Below are positions 55,035 through 62,678 of a DNA stretch of 64,000 nucleotides, in pieces. The stretch's first letter is position 1. Every line of letters starts with the position of its first letter. Source of the stretch: Rhodothermales bacterium (lineage in GTDB: Bacteria > Bacteroidota > Rhodothermia > Rhodothermales > VXPQ01); the NCBI GenBank assembly GCA_951812345.1, contig OX638295.1:1002759-1066758 (forward strand). The letters run 5' to 3'. The notes beneath the pieces are model-generated. The model had not been told where the DNA came from and searched no databases. It worked only from the letters and a program-made list of their open reading frames with translations. The position numbers were made by a program, and so were the translations under genes.

Positions 55035-56474
55035 ATGAGTAAGTCGCATAATCTTACTTGTCCAATGACCCGGCGCGAGATGTTGACCCTGTGCCGCAAT
55101 GGCTTTGGGTCGGTCGCCCTGATGGGTCTGATGGGTACCCCCGCATTCGGTCGGGCGCTCACCAACGAGCGGCAGGTATCCGGCGCTAATCCGTTCGCAC
55201 CACAGGCGCCGCATCATGTCCCCAAGGTGCGGAGCGTGATCTTTCTTTACATGGACGGCGGGGTTTCCCAGGTCGATAGCTTCGACCCCAAGCCGCGTCT
55301 GGATCGCGAACACGGCCAGAATCCGTACGACAAATTCAAGGTTGACGCCACGCAGTTTAACGATATAGGCACCATTCTTAAAAGCCCTTGGGAATTCAAA
55401 CGCTATGGCGAGAGCGGTCTTCCTGTTAGTGAACTTTTTCCTCACATCGGAAGTTGTGCCGACGATCTGGCAGTGATTCGGTCCATGGTGGCCGAGTTTC
55501 CGGAGCACACGAATGCCAATTTCTTCCTGCACACCGGTATTGGACTTCAAGGTCGTCCGTCGATGGGTTCCTGGGTTACCTATGGACTCGGCAGTGAAAA
55601 CCAGGACCTGCCTGGCTACGTGGTACTGGACGGAGGGCTGATTCCGCCGGGCGGGCTAGACAACTTCAACAGCGGTTTTCTTCCGGCCTCGTATCAGGGG
55701 TCGATCTTTCGGGCCGGCGACGTTCCGCTCGCCAACATCGTTCCTCTCGAACCCACGTCGGAGTTGCAGCGCCAGAAGCTGAAACTGATGAGTCAGACCG
55801 ACGAGCGGCTCCTGGGTCGTATCGGGCACGCCGACCAGGTCGAGTCGGCGATCACGAACTACGAACTGGCCTTCCGGATGCAGGCCTCGGTGCCCGAACT
55901 TACGGACCTCTCAGGCGAAACACGGACCACAAAGAAGCTCTACGGGATGGAGTCCGACGATCCGCATACGCGAAGCTACGGTGCACAGTGCCTGTTGGCG
56001 CGGCGTCTCGTTGAGCGGGGCGTGCGATTCATCGAATTGACATGCCCGCGCTGCGAATCTGATCGGTGGGATCAGCATGCCAACCTGAAAATAGGGCACG
56101 AACGCAACGCTCATGCGGTGGATCAACCTATTGCAGGGCTTCTGAAGGATCTGAAGGCACGCGGTTTGCTGGAGGAGACCCTCGTTGTTTGGGCTGGTGA
56201 GTTTGGGCGGACGCCGTTCGCGCAGGGTACGAACGGGCGAGACCACAACCCATCGGCGTTTAGTATCTGGCTTGCGGGAGGAGGCATTAAAAAGGGTGTG
56301 GTTTACGGTACCACAGACGAATATGGATACCAGAGGTGGTTCGGGTTGATTGGACAGATTTCGGCGGAATTTAAGGTGTACTGTTGCGACCTTGTTCCGA
56401 CGCAATCAACCAGAAGAGACCCATGTCAAGACGCCCACGCAGAACCCATAGTCCTTCGTTCAAGGCGAAGGTAG
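55035..56474 (+). pseudogene. DUF1501 protein, N-terminal part, cut by IS3 insertion
   Basis: The first 432 residues are DUF1501 (sulfatase-superfamily fold): Tat-like signal with TRREMLTLCRNGFG, FLYMDGGVSQVDSFDPKP, MVAEFPEHTNANFFLHTG, GSWVTYGLGSENQDLPGYV, RGVRFIELTC, VWAGEFGRTPFAQGTNGRDHNP and AGGGIKKGVVYGTTDEYGY. After 56331 the frame runs into the IS3 element and ends with 47 unrelated residues at 56474. The missing C-terminal end is at 57617-57775. Joined without the IS and one copy of TACC the gene is in frame and would encode about 484 residues, a normal length. The truncated product lacks the last conserved block and is probably inactive. Confidence 0.88.
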
Positions 56475-56713
56475 CCCTCGCCGCCGTGCGCGGCGACAGC
56501 ACGCTGGCCGAACTCGCCGAACGTTTCGAGGTGCACCCGAACCAGATACAATCGTGGAAGAAGCAGCTCACAGAGAGCGCCGAGGAGGCGTTCGTTCGAA
56601 GCCGCAACGTTCCCGATGAACGCGACAGGAAGATCGAGGCGCTTCACGCAAAGATCGGGGAGTTGTCGATGGAGAAGGATTTTTTATCGAAGGCGCTCGG
56701 ACACGACCGTTAG
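56423..56713 (+). CDS. IS3-family transposase OrfA
   Basis: 96 residues, HTH_Tnp_1-type DNA-binding protein: [40 protein letters not shown], then a leucine-zipper-like coiled coil ([22 protein letters not shown]). It recognises the IS ends. ATG at 56423 ([10 protein letters not shown]) is chosen; an upstream in-frame ATG at 56384 lies within the terminal region. A -1 frameshift at 56680-56686 would fuse it to OrfB to give the active OrfAB transposase. Confidence 0.92.
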   Translation: MSRRPRRTHSPSFKAKVALAAVRGDSTLAELAERFEVHPNQIQSWKKQLTESAEEAFVRSRNVPDERDRKIEALHAKIGELSMEKDFLSKALGHDR

Positions 56714-56722
56714 CCGAGCGCC
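56680..56722 (+). promoter_or_regulatory. Programmed -1 frameshift signal
   Basis: The heptamer T-TTT-TTA (56680-56686, in the orfA frame GAT-TTT-TTA) is a canonical slippery site. Five bases further a perfect 9-bp hairpin follows: GGCGCTCGG (56692-56700) pairs with CCGAGCGCC (56714-56722) around a 13-base loop that includes the orfA stop. Slippage gives a frame open into orfB. Confidence 0.8.
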
Positions 56723-56727
56723 GCGCC

Positions 56728-57555
56728 ATGATAGCGCGCACGCATCGCTTGCCGGTCGTTCGCCAGTGCAGACTGGTCGAACCGAGCCGTTCTACGGCCT
56801 ACTACCGTCCCCGAGAGGAGAGCGAAGAGAACCTTGCCGTCATGAAGGAGATCGACCGGCTCTACATGGAGCGTCCCACGAGCGGATCGCGCACGATAAA
56901 GAGCAAGCTCCAGGCAAAAGGCGTTTGCATCGCCAGAAGCCGAATCGTTCGTTTGATGCGCCTTATGGGCTTTGGGGCCATCTACCCGAAGCGCCGCACG
57001 TCGTCTCCGGGGCAGGGACACAAGATTTACCCTTATCTGCTCAGAAGTCTCAAGGTGACAAGGCCTCGTCAGGTCTATGCGGCGGACATTACGTACATCC
57101 CTATGGCGAAAGGCTTTCTCTATCTCGTGGCCGTGATCGACTGGTACAGCCGCAAGGTGCTTGCCCACCGGCTCTCGAACACGATGGACGCAGCCTTTTG
57201 CGTCGAAGCGACGGAAGAGGCCATTGTTCGCTACGGAGCGCCCGAGGTGTTCAACACGGACCAGGGAGCGCAGTTTACCTCCGAGGCGTTTACCGGAGCG
57301 CTCAAGGCGCACGGGGTACGTATCTCCATGGACGGCAAGGGCCGCTGGCTGGACAACGTGTACGTGGAGCGCCTATGGCGCAGCCTCAAACAGGAAGAAG
57401 TCTACCGGCGCGCCTACGACACGGTGGCCGAGGCCAGGAAGGGAATCGCCGATTACCTGCGCTACTTCAACGAAGAGCGTCCGCACCAGGGACTTGACAA
57501 TAGAACGCCCGACGATGTATTCTACAAACGAAAACCGCTGAACCGGGCGGCATAG
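56728..57555 (+). CDS. IS3-family transposase OrfB (DDE integrase core)
   Basis: 275 residues. N-terminal HTH_21-like part (EIDRLYMERPTSGSRTIKSKL), then the rve catalytic core with the DDE triad: D in YAADITYIPMAKG, D in VFNTDQGAQFTS, and E in DNVYVERLWRSLKQEEVY with the following K. It cuts and joins DNA at the IS ends, normally as the OrfAB fusion. Frame -1 relative to orfA; the open frame continues upstream of this ATG to the slippery site. Confidence 0.94.
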   Translation: MIARTHRLPVVRQCRLVEPSRSTAYYRPREESEENLAVMKEIDRLYMERPTSGSRTIKSKLQAKGVCIARSRIVRLMRLMGFGAIYPKRRTSSPGQGHKIYPYLLRSLKVTRPRQVYAADITYIPMAKGFLYLVAVIDWYSRKVLAHRLSNTMDAAFCVEATEEAIVRYGAPEVFNTDQGAQFTSEAFTGALKAHGVRISMDGKGRWLDNVYVERLWRSLKQEEVYRRAYDTVAEARKGIADYLRYFNEERPHQGLDNRTPDDVFYKRKPLNRAA

Positions 57556-57616
57556 CCCGGTGCGGCAGTACACTTAAAATCGCCGGAAAAACTGTCCAGT
57601 TTTTCCGGACCATTTC

Positions 57617-57775
57617 TACCGTGTAGTGGACAAACCCACAACGATCCACGATTTGCACGCGACGATGTTGCACCTGTTGGGCATGGATCATCAGCGGCTC
57701 ACGTATCGGTTCAGTGGCCGCGATATCCGTCTGACCGATGTACATGGTCACTTGATCGACGCGGTGCTGGCGTGA
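57617..57775 (+). pseudogene. DUF1501 protein, C-terminal part
   Basis: Reads [34 protein letters not shown] and [18 protein letters not shown] before TGA, the standard C-terminus of DUF1501 proteins. It continues the frame of 55035-56331 exactly when the IS and one TACC are removed. It has no start codon or ribosome binding site of its own. Confidence 0.88.
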
Positions 57776-57791
57776 GGAGTTGGTTCTTTTT

Positions 57792-58052
57792 TAAAGGATA
57801 CTCTGATTAAGTCCGCAAAGCTCAGAGGCTGCGAGGGGTGGGCTGGCAAGGAATGACGAAGCAGTGTGGCAGGCCCCACACAATGAGGAATGACGCGGCC
57901 AGCGTGCCCCTCGCAGCCTCCCGAAGGGCGCTCCACACCCGCGATGTCCGAAACCTCAGTGTTTTTCGCAGATTTCAACGAGGGAATCATGATGTCGTTT
58001 ACGCACGAAACTGAAGCGCTGAGCAAAGTGGTTTTGATCAGAGTATCCTTAG
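57792..58052 (+). repeat. Interspersed inverted-terminus repeat, copy F
   Basis: A 261-base copy, same orientation as A, 17 bases after the DUF1501 stop, and filling most of the 322-base gap before the SDR gene. Ends AAGGATACTCTGATTAAG and TTTTGATCAGAGTATCC. The central hairpin pairs CGAGGGGTGGGCTGGC with GCCAGCGTGCCCCTCG, which differs from copies A and D on both sides. The second hairpin is poorer here (GCGCTCCAC against CTGAAGCGC). Confidence 0.9.
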
Positions 58053-58097
58053 TACATGCCGCGTGGCTTTGACCAGGCTGGTTGTCCCGAACGGATC

Positions 58098-58856
58098 ATG
58101 GCGTTTTCACTTACAAACCGGGTAGCCCTCGTTACCGGCAGTTCGACAGGGTTGGGCAGGGAGATTGCCTTTGCGCTGGGTCAGGCCGGGGCTCGCGTGG
58201 CATTCAACTATTATCACAACGAATCCCGCGCCGAGGCGACCTTTGACGCGTTTAAAGCCACCGGCGGCGCCGGCATGCTCGTACGCGCCGATATCACGGA
58301 CGAGGAACACGTGCAACGGTTAGTCCAGCAGGTTGAAGCCGACCTCGGTCCTATCGACATCCTGGTGCCCAACGCCACGCCTGCGCAACCCCAGAAGCGT
58401 ATCGAGGCCTACGACTGGGAATTATACCAGGAGATGATCGATTTTTTTGTCAAGAGTCCGTACCTGCTCAGCCGGGCTTGCCTGCCCCACATGAAGCGCC
58501 AGCGTTGGGGCCGCATTATAAATATCATCAGCGAGGTGTATTCGCTTGGGGTGGCGCCGTTCACAGCCTATGTTGCGGCCAAAGGAGGACAAGTGGGGTT
58601 TTCGCGTAGCCTTGCCAGCGAGTTGGCCCCGTATGGCATTACGGTCAACATGATTTCCCCCGGCTGGATTCCCGTCGAACGCCACGCCAAGGATCCGCAG
58701 CAAATGAAGGATGCCTACCTGAAGACGATACCGATGGGCAGGTGGGGCGTTCCGGAGGATGTGGCCGGCGCCGTAGTGTATTACGCCAGCGATGAAGCCT
58801 CCTTTGTCACCGGGCAGTTTATCACCATCAACGGGGGGCGATCCTTTGGGGTCTAG
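58098..58856 (+). CDS. Short-chain dehydrogenase/reductase
   Basis: 252 residues, classical SDR. NAD(P)-binding TGSSTGLG (residues 12-19), NAT in place of NNAG (LVPNATPA), the catalytic serine in IINIISEVYS and Y-x-x-x-K in YVAAKGG, then ISPGWIPVE and the C-terminal FVTGQFITINGG. ATG at 58098 gives the usual N-terminus; the frame is open further into repeat F. It oxidises or reduces a hydroxyl of an unknown substrate, possibly a sugar, since sugar ABC transporter genes follow 28 bases later on the same strand. Confidence 0.88.
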   Translation: MAFSLTNRVALVTGSSTGLGREIAFALGQAGARVAFNYYHNESRAEATFDAFKATGGAGMLVRADITDEEHVQRLVQQVEADLGPIDILVPNATPAQPQKRIEAYDWELYQEMIDFFVKSPYLLSRACLPHMKRQRWGRIINIISEVYSLGVAPFTAYVAAKGGQVGFSRSLASELAPYGITVNMISPGWIPVERHAKDPQQMKDAYLKTIPMGRWGVPEDVAGAVVYYASDEASFVTGQFITINGGRSFGV

Positions 58857-58884
58857 TAAAATTCCAAACCTTTACACACGAGCC

Positions 58885-59910
58885 ATGAACCTTTTCAAGT
58901 ACGGAAACGCACTGGTTGTCCTCGTGGCGGGTATGCTTATGGTTCAGGGGTGCGGCCAGGGCAGAGACGCCGGCGACGAGCGCCCCACCGTGGGCTTCGT
59001 TACCAACGGCATTGCCTCGTTCTGGGTCTTTGCCGACCGGGGCGCCAACGATGCGGCGGAGGAATTCGGGGTAGACGTTGCCGTGATGATGCCCCCCGAC
59101 GGCTCAGCCGGGCAGAAGCGCATGGTGCAGGATCTCCTGGCGCGCCAGGTCGATGGCATCGCTATTTCACCGAGGGATCCCCAAAACCAGGCCAGTCTGC
59201 TGGCCGAAATCGCCGCCAACACGCATTTGATCACGCACGATTCGGATGCGCCCGAAAGTGATCGTCTTGTTTACATAGGCATGGACAATTACGACGCGGG
59301 ACGCATGTGCGGACGATTGCTTAAAGAGGCCATGCCGGAAGGAGGCGATGTGGTGCTCTTTATAGGCGTGTTGGGTCAACTCAACTCCGATTTGCGACGG
59401 CAGGGCGTTATTGACGAATTGCTCGATCGCTCGCATGACTCGACTCGCCGGGATCCGGTGGACAAGGTGATCGAGGGCGATACCTTCACAATACTCGACA
59501 CCCGTGTCGACGGGTTTGATTTTGCGCGCGCCAAGTCTCAAGTCGAGGAGGCCCTCGCCCGCTACCCGGATGTCGACGGCATGGTAGGTATGTTTGTTTA
59601 CAACCCGCCCCAGATACTGGAGGCCGTGCGCGAGGCTGGCAAGATCGATCAGGTTACCATTGTCGGCTTCGACGAGGACGCCGCCACCCTGCAAGCCATC
59701 AAGGACGGCGCGATTGCCGGAACGATCGTGCAGAACCCGTACCGCTACGGCTATGAGTCGGTACGCGTGCTTGCCGCACTGGCTCGCGGCGACCGTTCGG
59801 TGTTGCCCGAGAGCCAAATTATCCATATTCCGGCGCGCGAAATCACCGTGGAGAATGTGGACGGTTTTTGGGCCGAGACCAAGCGATTTCTGGGCGAGGA
59901 AGCGAACTGA
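58885..59910 (+). CDS. Sugar ABC transporter substrate-binding lipoprotein (RbsB-like)
   Basis: 341 residues with lipobox VQGC. The fold is a type I periplasmic binding protein: TVGFVTNGIASFWVFADRG, ARQVDGIAISPRDPQ, THDSDAPESDRLVYIGMDNYDAG and TIVGFDEDAATLQAIKDGAIAGTIVQNPYRYG. It binds a sugar (the family includes ribose, xylose, allose and autoinducer-2 binders) and hands it to the permease. First of three genes for a complete importer; three bases separate its stop from the ATPase start. Ligand not predictable from the sequence. Confidence 0.9.
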   Translation: MNLFKYGNALVVLVAGMLMVQGCGQGRDAGDERPTVGFVTNGIASFWVFADRGANDAAEEFGVDVAVMMPPDGSAGQKRMVQDLLARQVDGIAISPRDPQNQASLLAEIAANTHLITHDSDAPESDRLVYIGMDNYDAGRMCGRLLKEAMPEGGDVVLFIGVLGQLNSDLRRQGVIDELLDRSHDSTRRDPVDKVIEGDTFTILDTRVDGFDFARAKSQVEEALARYPDVDGMVGMFVYNPPQILEAVREAGKIDQVTIVGFDEDAATLQAIKDGAIAGTIVQNPYRYGYESVRVLAALARGDRSVLPESQIIHIPAREITVENVDGFWAETKRFLGEEAN

Positions 59911-59913
59911 TCC

Positions 59914-61440
59914 ATGATCGATATGGGCGCCGCCGCCCCTCTTTTGTCCGCGCAGGGCATAATCAGGTATTTTCCCGGCGTCGCCGCGCTGCGAGCCGTG
60001 GATATGCATCTCCATCGGGGGGAAGTCCTTTCGGTCGTCGGCGAGAATGGGGCGGGCAAGAGCACGCTGATGAAGATTCTGGCCGGTGTCCAACAGCCTC
60101 ATGCGGGCCGGATCGCGTTGGAAGGTCGCGAGGTCTCGATTTCCACAAGCAGCCAGGCTGCCGAACTCGGGATCGCCCTGATCCACCAGGAACTCAACCT
60201 GGCGGACAACCTCAGCGTGGGCGCCAACATTTTTCTGGGACGCGAGCCCGAACGTCTCGGATGGATGGACCAACGCCGCATTTTCGAGGCCTCCGAACAC
60301 GTGCTGGCGCGCGTCGGGTTGGCCATCTCTCCGAAGATGCGGGTACGACATCTTCCCATAGGCCGCCGGCAATTGGTTGAGATCGCCAAAGCGCTCTCGG
60401 CCGATGCGCGGATTCTGATCATGGACGAACCGACTTCCAGCTTATCAGCGAGCGAGGCGGGCGTGCTCTTTGAGGTCATCAACGATCTGCGATCCAAAGG
60501 CGTAAGCATTATCTATGTGTCCCATCGGCTTCAGGAAGTGGAGGAGCTCTCGGACAGGGTATTGGTATTGCGCGATGGAGAAAACGCCGGCGAACTGGCT
60601 CGCGAGGAGATTACGCATGATGCGATGGTCCAAAAGATGGTCGGCCGTGATATTTCCCGGTTTTATGCCCGGACGACGCACTCCATTGGATCGACGGCGC
60701 TGAAGGCGGACGGCCTTGTTACCCAGGCCTGGCCAGGCTGCCCCTTGACGTTCAACCTTAGGGCAGGCGAGATCGTCGGGTTGGCCGGTCTCGTCGGGGC
60801 AGGCCGTACCGAGCTTCTCCGTGCCTTGTTTGGGATCGACCGGGCGTTGAGGGGGCGCATCGAGGTGGTCGGAAAAGAAGTCGCTTTTCAGCGCGTGAGC
60901 GACGCCATTGCAGCCGGACTGGCGCTGGTCCCCGAAGACCGGAAACAACAGGGTCTTGTGCTTGAACTGGCCCTCCGATATAACCTGACACTGGCTGGAC
61001 TTTGGCGTCACCGGCAGATCGGAGGATGGCTCAATCGACGCCGGGAAGTCGAAGACGCTCGCCGGATGATTAAGGCGCTTGCGATAAAAACCCCAACCGA
61101 TACCCGGCGGGCAGGGTTGCTTTCGGGGGGCAACCAGCAAAAAGCGGTGTTGGGCAAGTGGCTCTCGCTGCGGCCGCGGGTGTTGCTGCTGGACGAACCT
61201 ACCCGTGGCGTCGATATCGGCGCCAAACAGGAAATATATCAGATGATGGAATCGCTGGCGGGGGAAGGAATCGCCATTCTCTTCGCCAGTAGCGAGATGG
61301 AAGAGATCCTCAGGATGTCCGACCGCGTTCTGGTCATGCATGAAGGCCGTATCGCAGGCGAACTGGACCGGGATGCGATGAGCGAAGAAGCCGTCATGCA
61401 TCTGGCTACGGGCGGGGACGGTGCGTTGACCGGGGAGTGA
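59914..61440 (+). CDS. Sugar ABC transporter ATPase (RbsA-like)
   Basis: 508 residues with two ABC domains. First: Walker [10 protein letters not shown] (residues 43-51), signature [15 protein letters not shown], Walker [13 protein letters not shown]. Second: degenerate Walker [11 protein letters not shown], signature [16 protein letters not shown], Walker [13 protein letters not shown]. This double-domain form with a weak second P-loop is typical of ribose/xylose/galactose-type importers. Cytosolic, powering the permease encoded next. Confidence 0.93.
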   Translation: MIDMGAAAPLLSAQGIIRYFPGVAALRAVDMHLHRGEVLSVVGENGAGKSTLMKILAGVQQPHAGRIALEGREVSISTSSQAAELGIALIHQELNLADNLSVGANIFLGREPERLGWMDQRRIFEASEHVLARVGLAISPKMRVRHLPIGRRQLVEIAKALSADARILIMDEPTSSLSASEAGVLFEVINDLRSKGVSIIYVSHRLQEVEELSDRVLVLRDGENAGELAREEITHDAMVQKMVGRDISRFYARTTHSIGSTALKADGLVTQAWPGCPLTFNLRAGEIVGLAGLVGAGRTELLRALFGIDRALRGRIEVVGKEVAFQRVSDAIAAGLALVPEDRKQQGLVLELALRYNLTLAGLWRHRQIGGWLNRRREVEDARRMIKALAIKTPTDTRRAGLLSGGNQQKAVLGKWLSLRPRVLLLDEPTRGVDIGAKQEIYQMMESLAGEGIAILFASSEMEEILRMSDRVLVMHEGRIAGELDRDAMSEEAVMHLATGGDGALTGE

Positions 61441-61511
61441 TCCATCGCGCGAATCATCAACATCAAAGAAGTATTCGGTTTTTATCGTTCGAAATTCGTC
61501 CTGCGCCCCGT

Positions 61512-62552
61512 ATGAAACACATCCTTGGCATCAGCGGGCTTCTCGTTGCCGTGTTCCTCTTCACGGCGCTGCTCGAACCCAACTTTCTCACGGCCTATAA
61601 CCTGCAAAACACCCTGCGATGGACGGGCCTGTTCGGCATTATCAGCATAGGGGCGGCCTTTGTCATCATCACTGGCGGCATTGACCTGTCGTCCGGGTCG
61701 GTGGTGGGTCTCGTCGGCGTCTTGCTTCCAATGTTTCTGGTGGGGCAGGGGTGGTCCGTCCCTCTGGCCCTGAGTGCAGTGCTGCTGGTTTCGCTGGGTT
61801 TGGGCCTGCTGCACGGCGTGCTGGTGACCAGGATGCGCCTTCAGCCCTTTGTGGTGACGTTGTGCGGCCTGCTGTTTTATCGCGGGATTGCCCGCTGGAT
61901 CAGCGGCGACCAGACCCAGGGGTTTGGCGGGGAGTTCGCAGGGTTGCGTCAGCTGGCCATCGGTCGCCTTCCATTGACCGACACGTTCGGTTTGCCGATG
62001 CCTTTTCTGGTGCTGATCGTGTTGGCGGTGCTGGGGGGGCTGTTTCTCAACTACACCGTGTGGGGGCGATACATGCTGGCGCTGGGGCACAACGAAGAAG
62101 CCGCGCGTTTCAGTGGGATCAATACGGAGCGCATGGTGATCCTGGCCTATGTTTTCGGCGCCGTGACGGCCGGTATCGGAGGTGTGCTTTTCGCGCTGGA
62201 CGTCAACTCGGTTCAACCGGCTGTTCATGGCAACTTTTATGAACTGTATGCTATTGCTGCGGCGGTGTTGGGCGGATGCAGTCTGCGTGGAGGGGAGGGC
62301 TCCATTTTGGGCGTGGTAATCGGAGCGGCTGTCCTCCGGGTGCTCTACAACGCGATAAACATTCTTGGCATCCCGACCCAGCTGGAGTTCGCGATTATCG
62401 GGGCGGTCATCCTGCTGGGCGTGATGGCCGACGAACTGGTAAAACGTTTTGCCGCCGCCCGGAGCACGGCGCGCCGGACTGCCCTAAGCGATGCGGTCAT
62501 GGACGATCCACCTCGCGACAGCGCTCACGGCGATCCGGATTCGACGCTGTAG
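61512..62552 (+). CDS. Sugar ABC transporter permease (RbsC-like)
   Basis: 346 residues with eight to ten helices. BPD_transp_2 features: NFLTAYNLQNTLRWTGLFGIISIGAAFVIITGGIDLSSGS-type start around residue 25-65, RMRLQPFVVTLCGLLFYRGIA, LGHNEEAARFSGIN and AAAVLGGCSLRGGEGSILGVVIGAAVL, the EAA-like loop for the ATPase. ATG at 61512 is chosen over an upstream ATG overlapping the ATPase gene. The C-terminus has an extra hydrophilic tail of about 30 residues. Confidence 0.92.
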   Translation: MKHILGISGLLVAVFLFTALLEPNFLTAYNLQNTLRWTGLFGIISIGAAFVIITGGIDLSSGSVVGLVGVLLPMFLVGQGWSVPLALSAVLLVSLGLGLLHGVLVTRMRLQPFVVTLCGLLFYRGIARWISGDQTQGFGGEFAGLRQLAIGRLPLTDTFGLPMPFLVLIVLAVLGGLFLNYTVWGRYMLALGHNEEAARFSGINTERMVILAYVFGAVTAGIGGVLFALDVNSVQPAVHGNFYELYAIAAAVLGGCSLRGGEGSILGVVIGAAVLRVLYNAINILGIPTQLEFAIIGAVILLGVMADELVKRFAAARSTARRTALSDAVMDDPPRDSAHGDPDSTL

Positions 62553-62678
62553 AAATCGTGCACGAACTCCGGTCCGTAAAGGGTGTTCATGGCCGTCAAA
62601 CCCGTTTAATACGCTTCATGGAACGCCCGCATTTCCTATATTGTCCACGTGTAACAGGGTAAACGTTCGCGCTACCGC

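Larger units (their letters stand above)
56332..57616 (+). mobile_element. Complete IS3-family insertion sequence
   Basis: 1285 bases, flanked by the 4-base direct repeat TACC (56328-56331 and 57617-57620). The ends are imperfect inverted repeats of about 50 bases; the shared core is TGGACAG, a few bases, then TTAAG and TGTACTG. It contains orfA and orfB in overlapping frames with a frameshift signal between them. The insertion splits a DUF1501 gene. Two intact frames, a clean target duplication and recognisable ends suggest it moved recently. Confidence 0.92.

Noticed and set aside
57748-58072. Open frames of 60-120 codons inside the interspersed repeats, similar to each other between copies (for example the ...GPATLLRHSLPAH... 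and MTRPACPSQPPEGR... products)
   Set aside because: The similarity follows from the DNA repeat. The frames differ in start and end, are broken by stops in copy A and by an indel in copy E, and have no ribosome binding sites.
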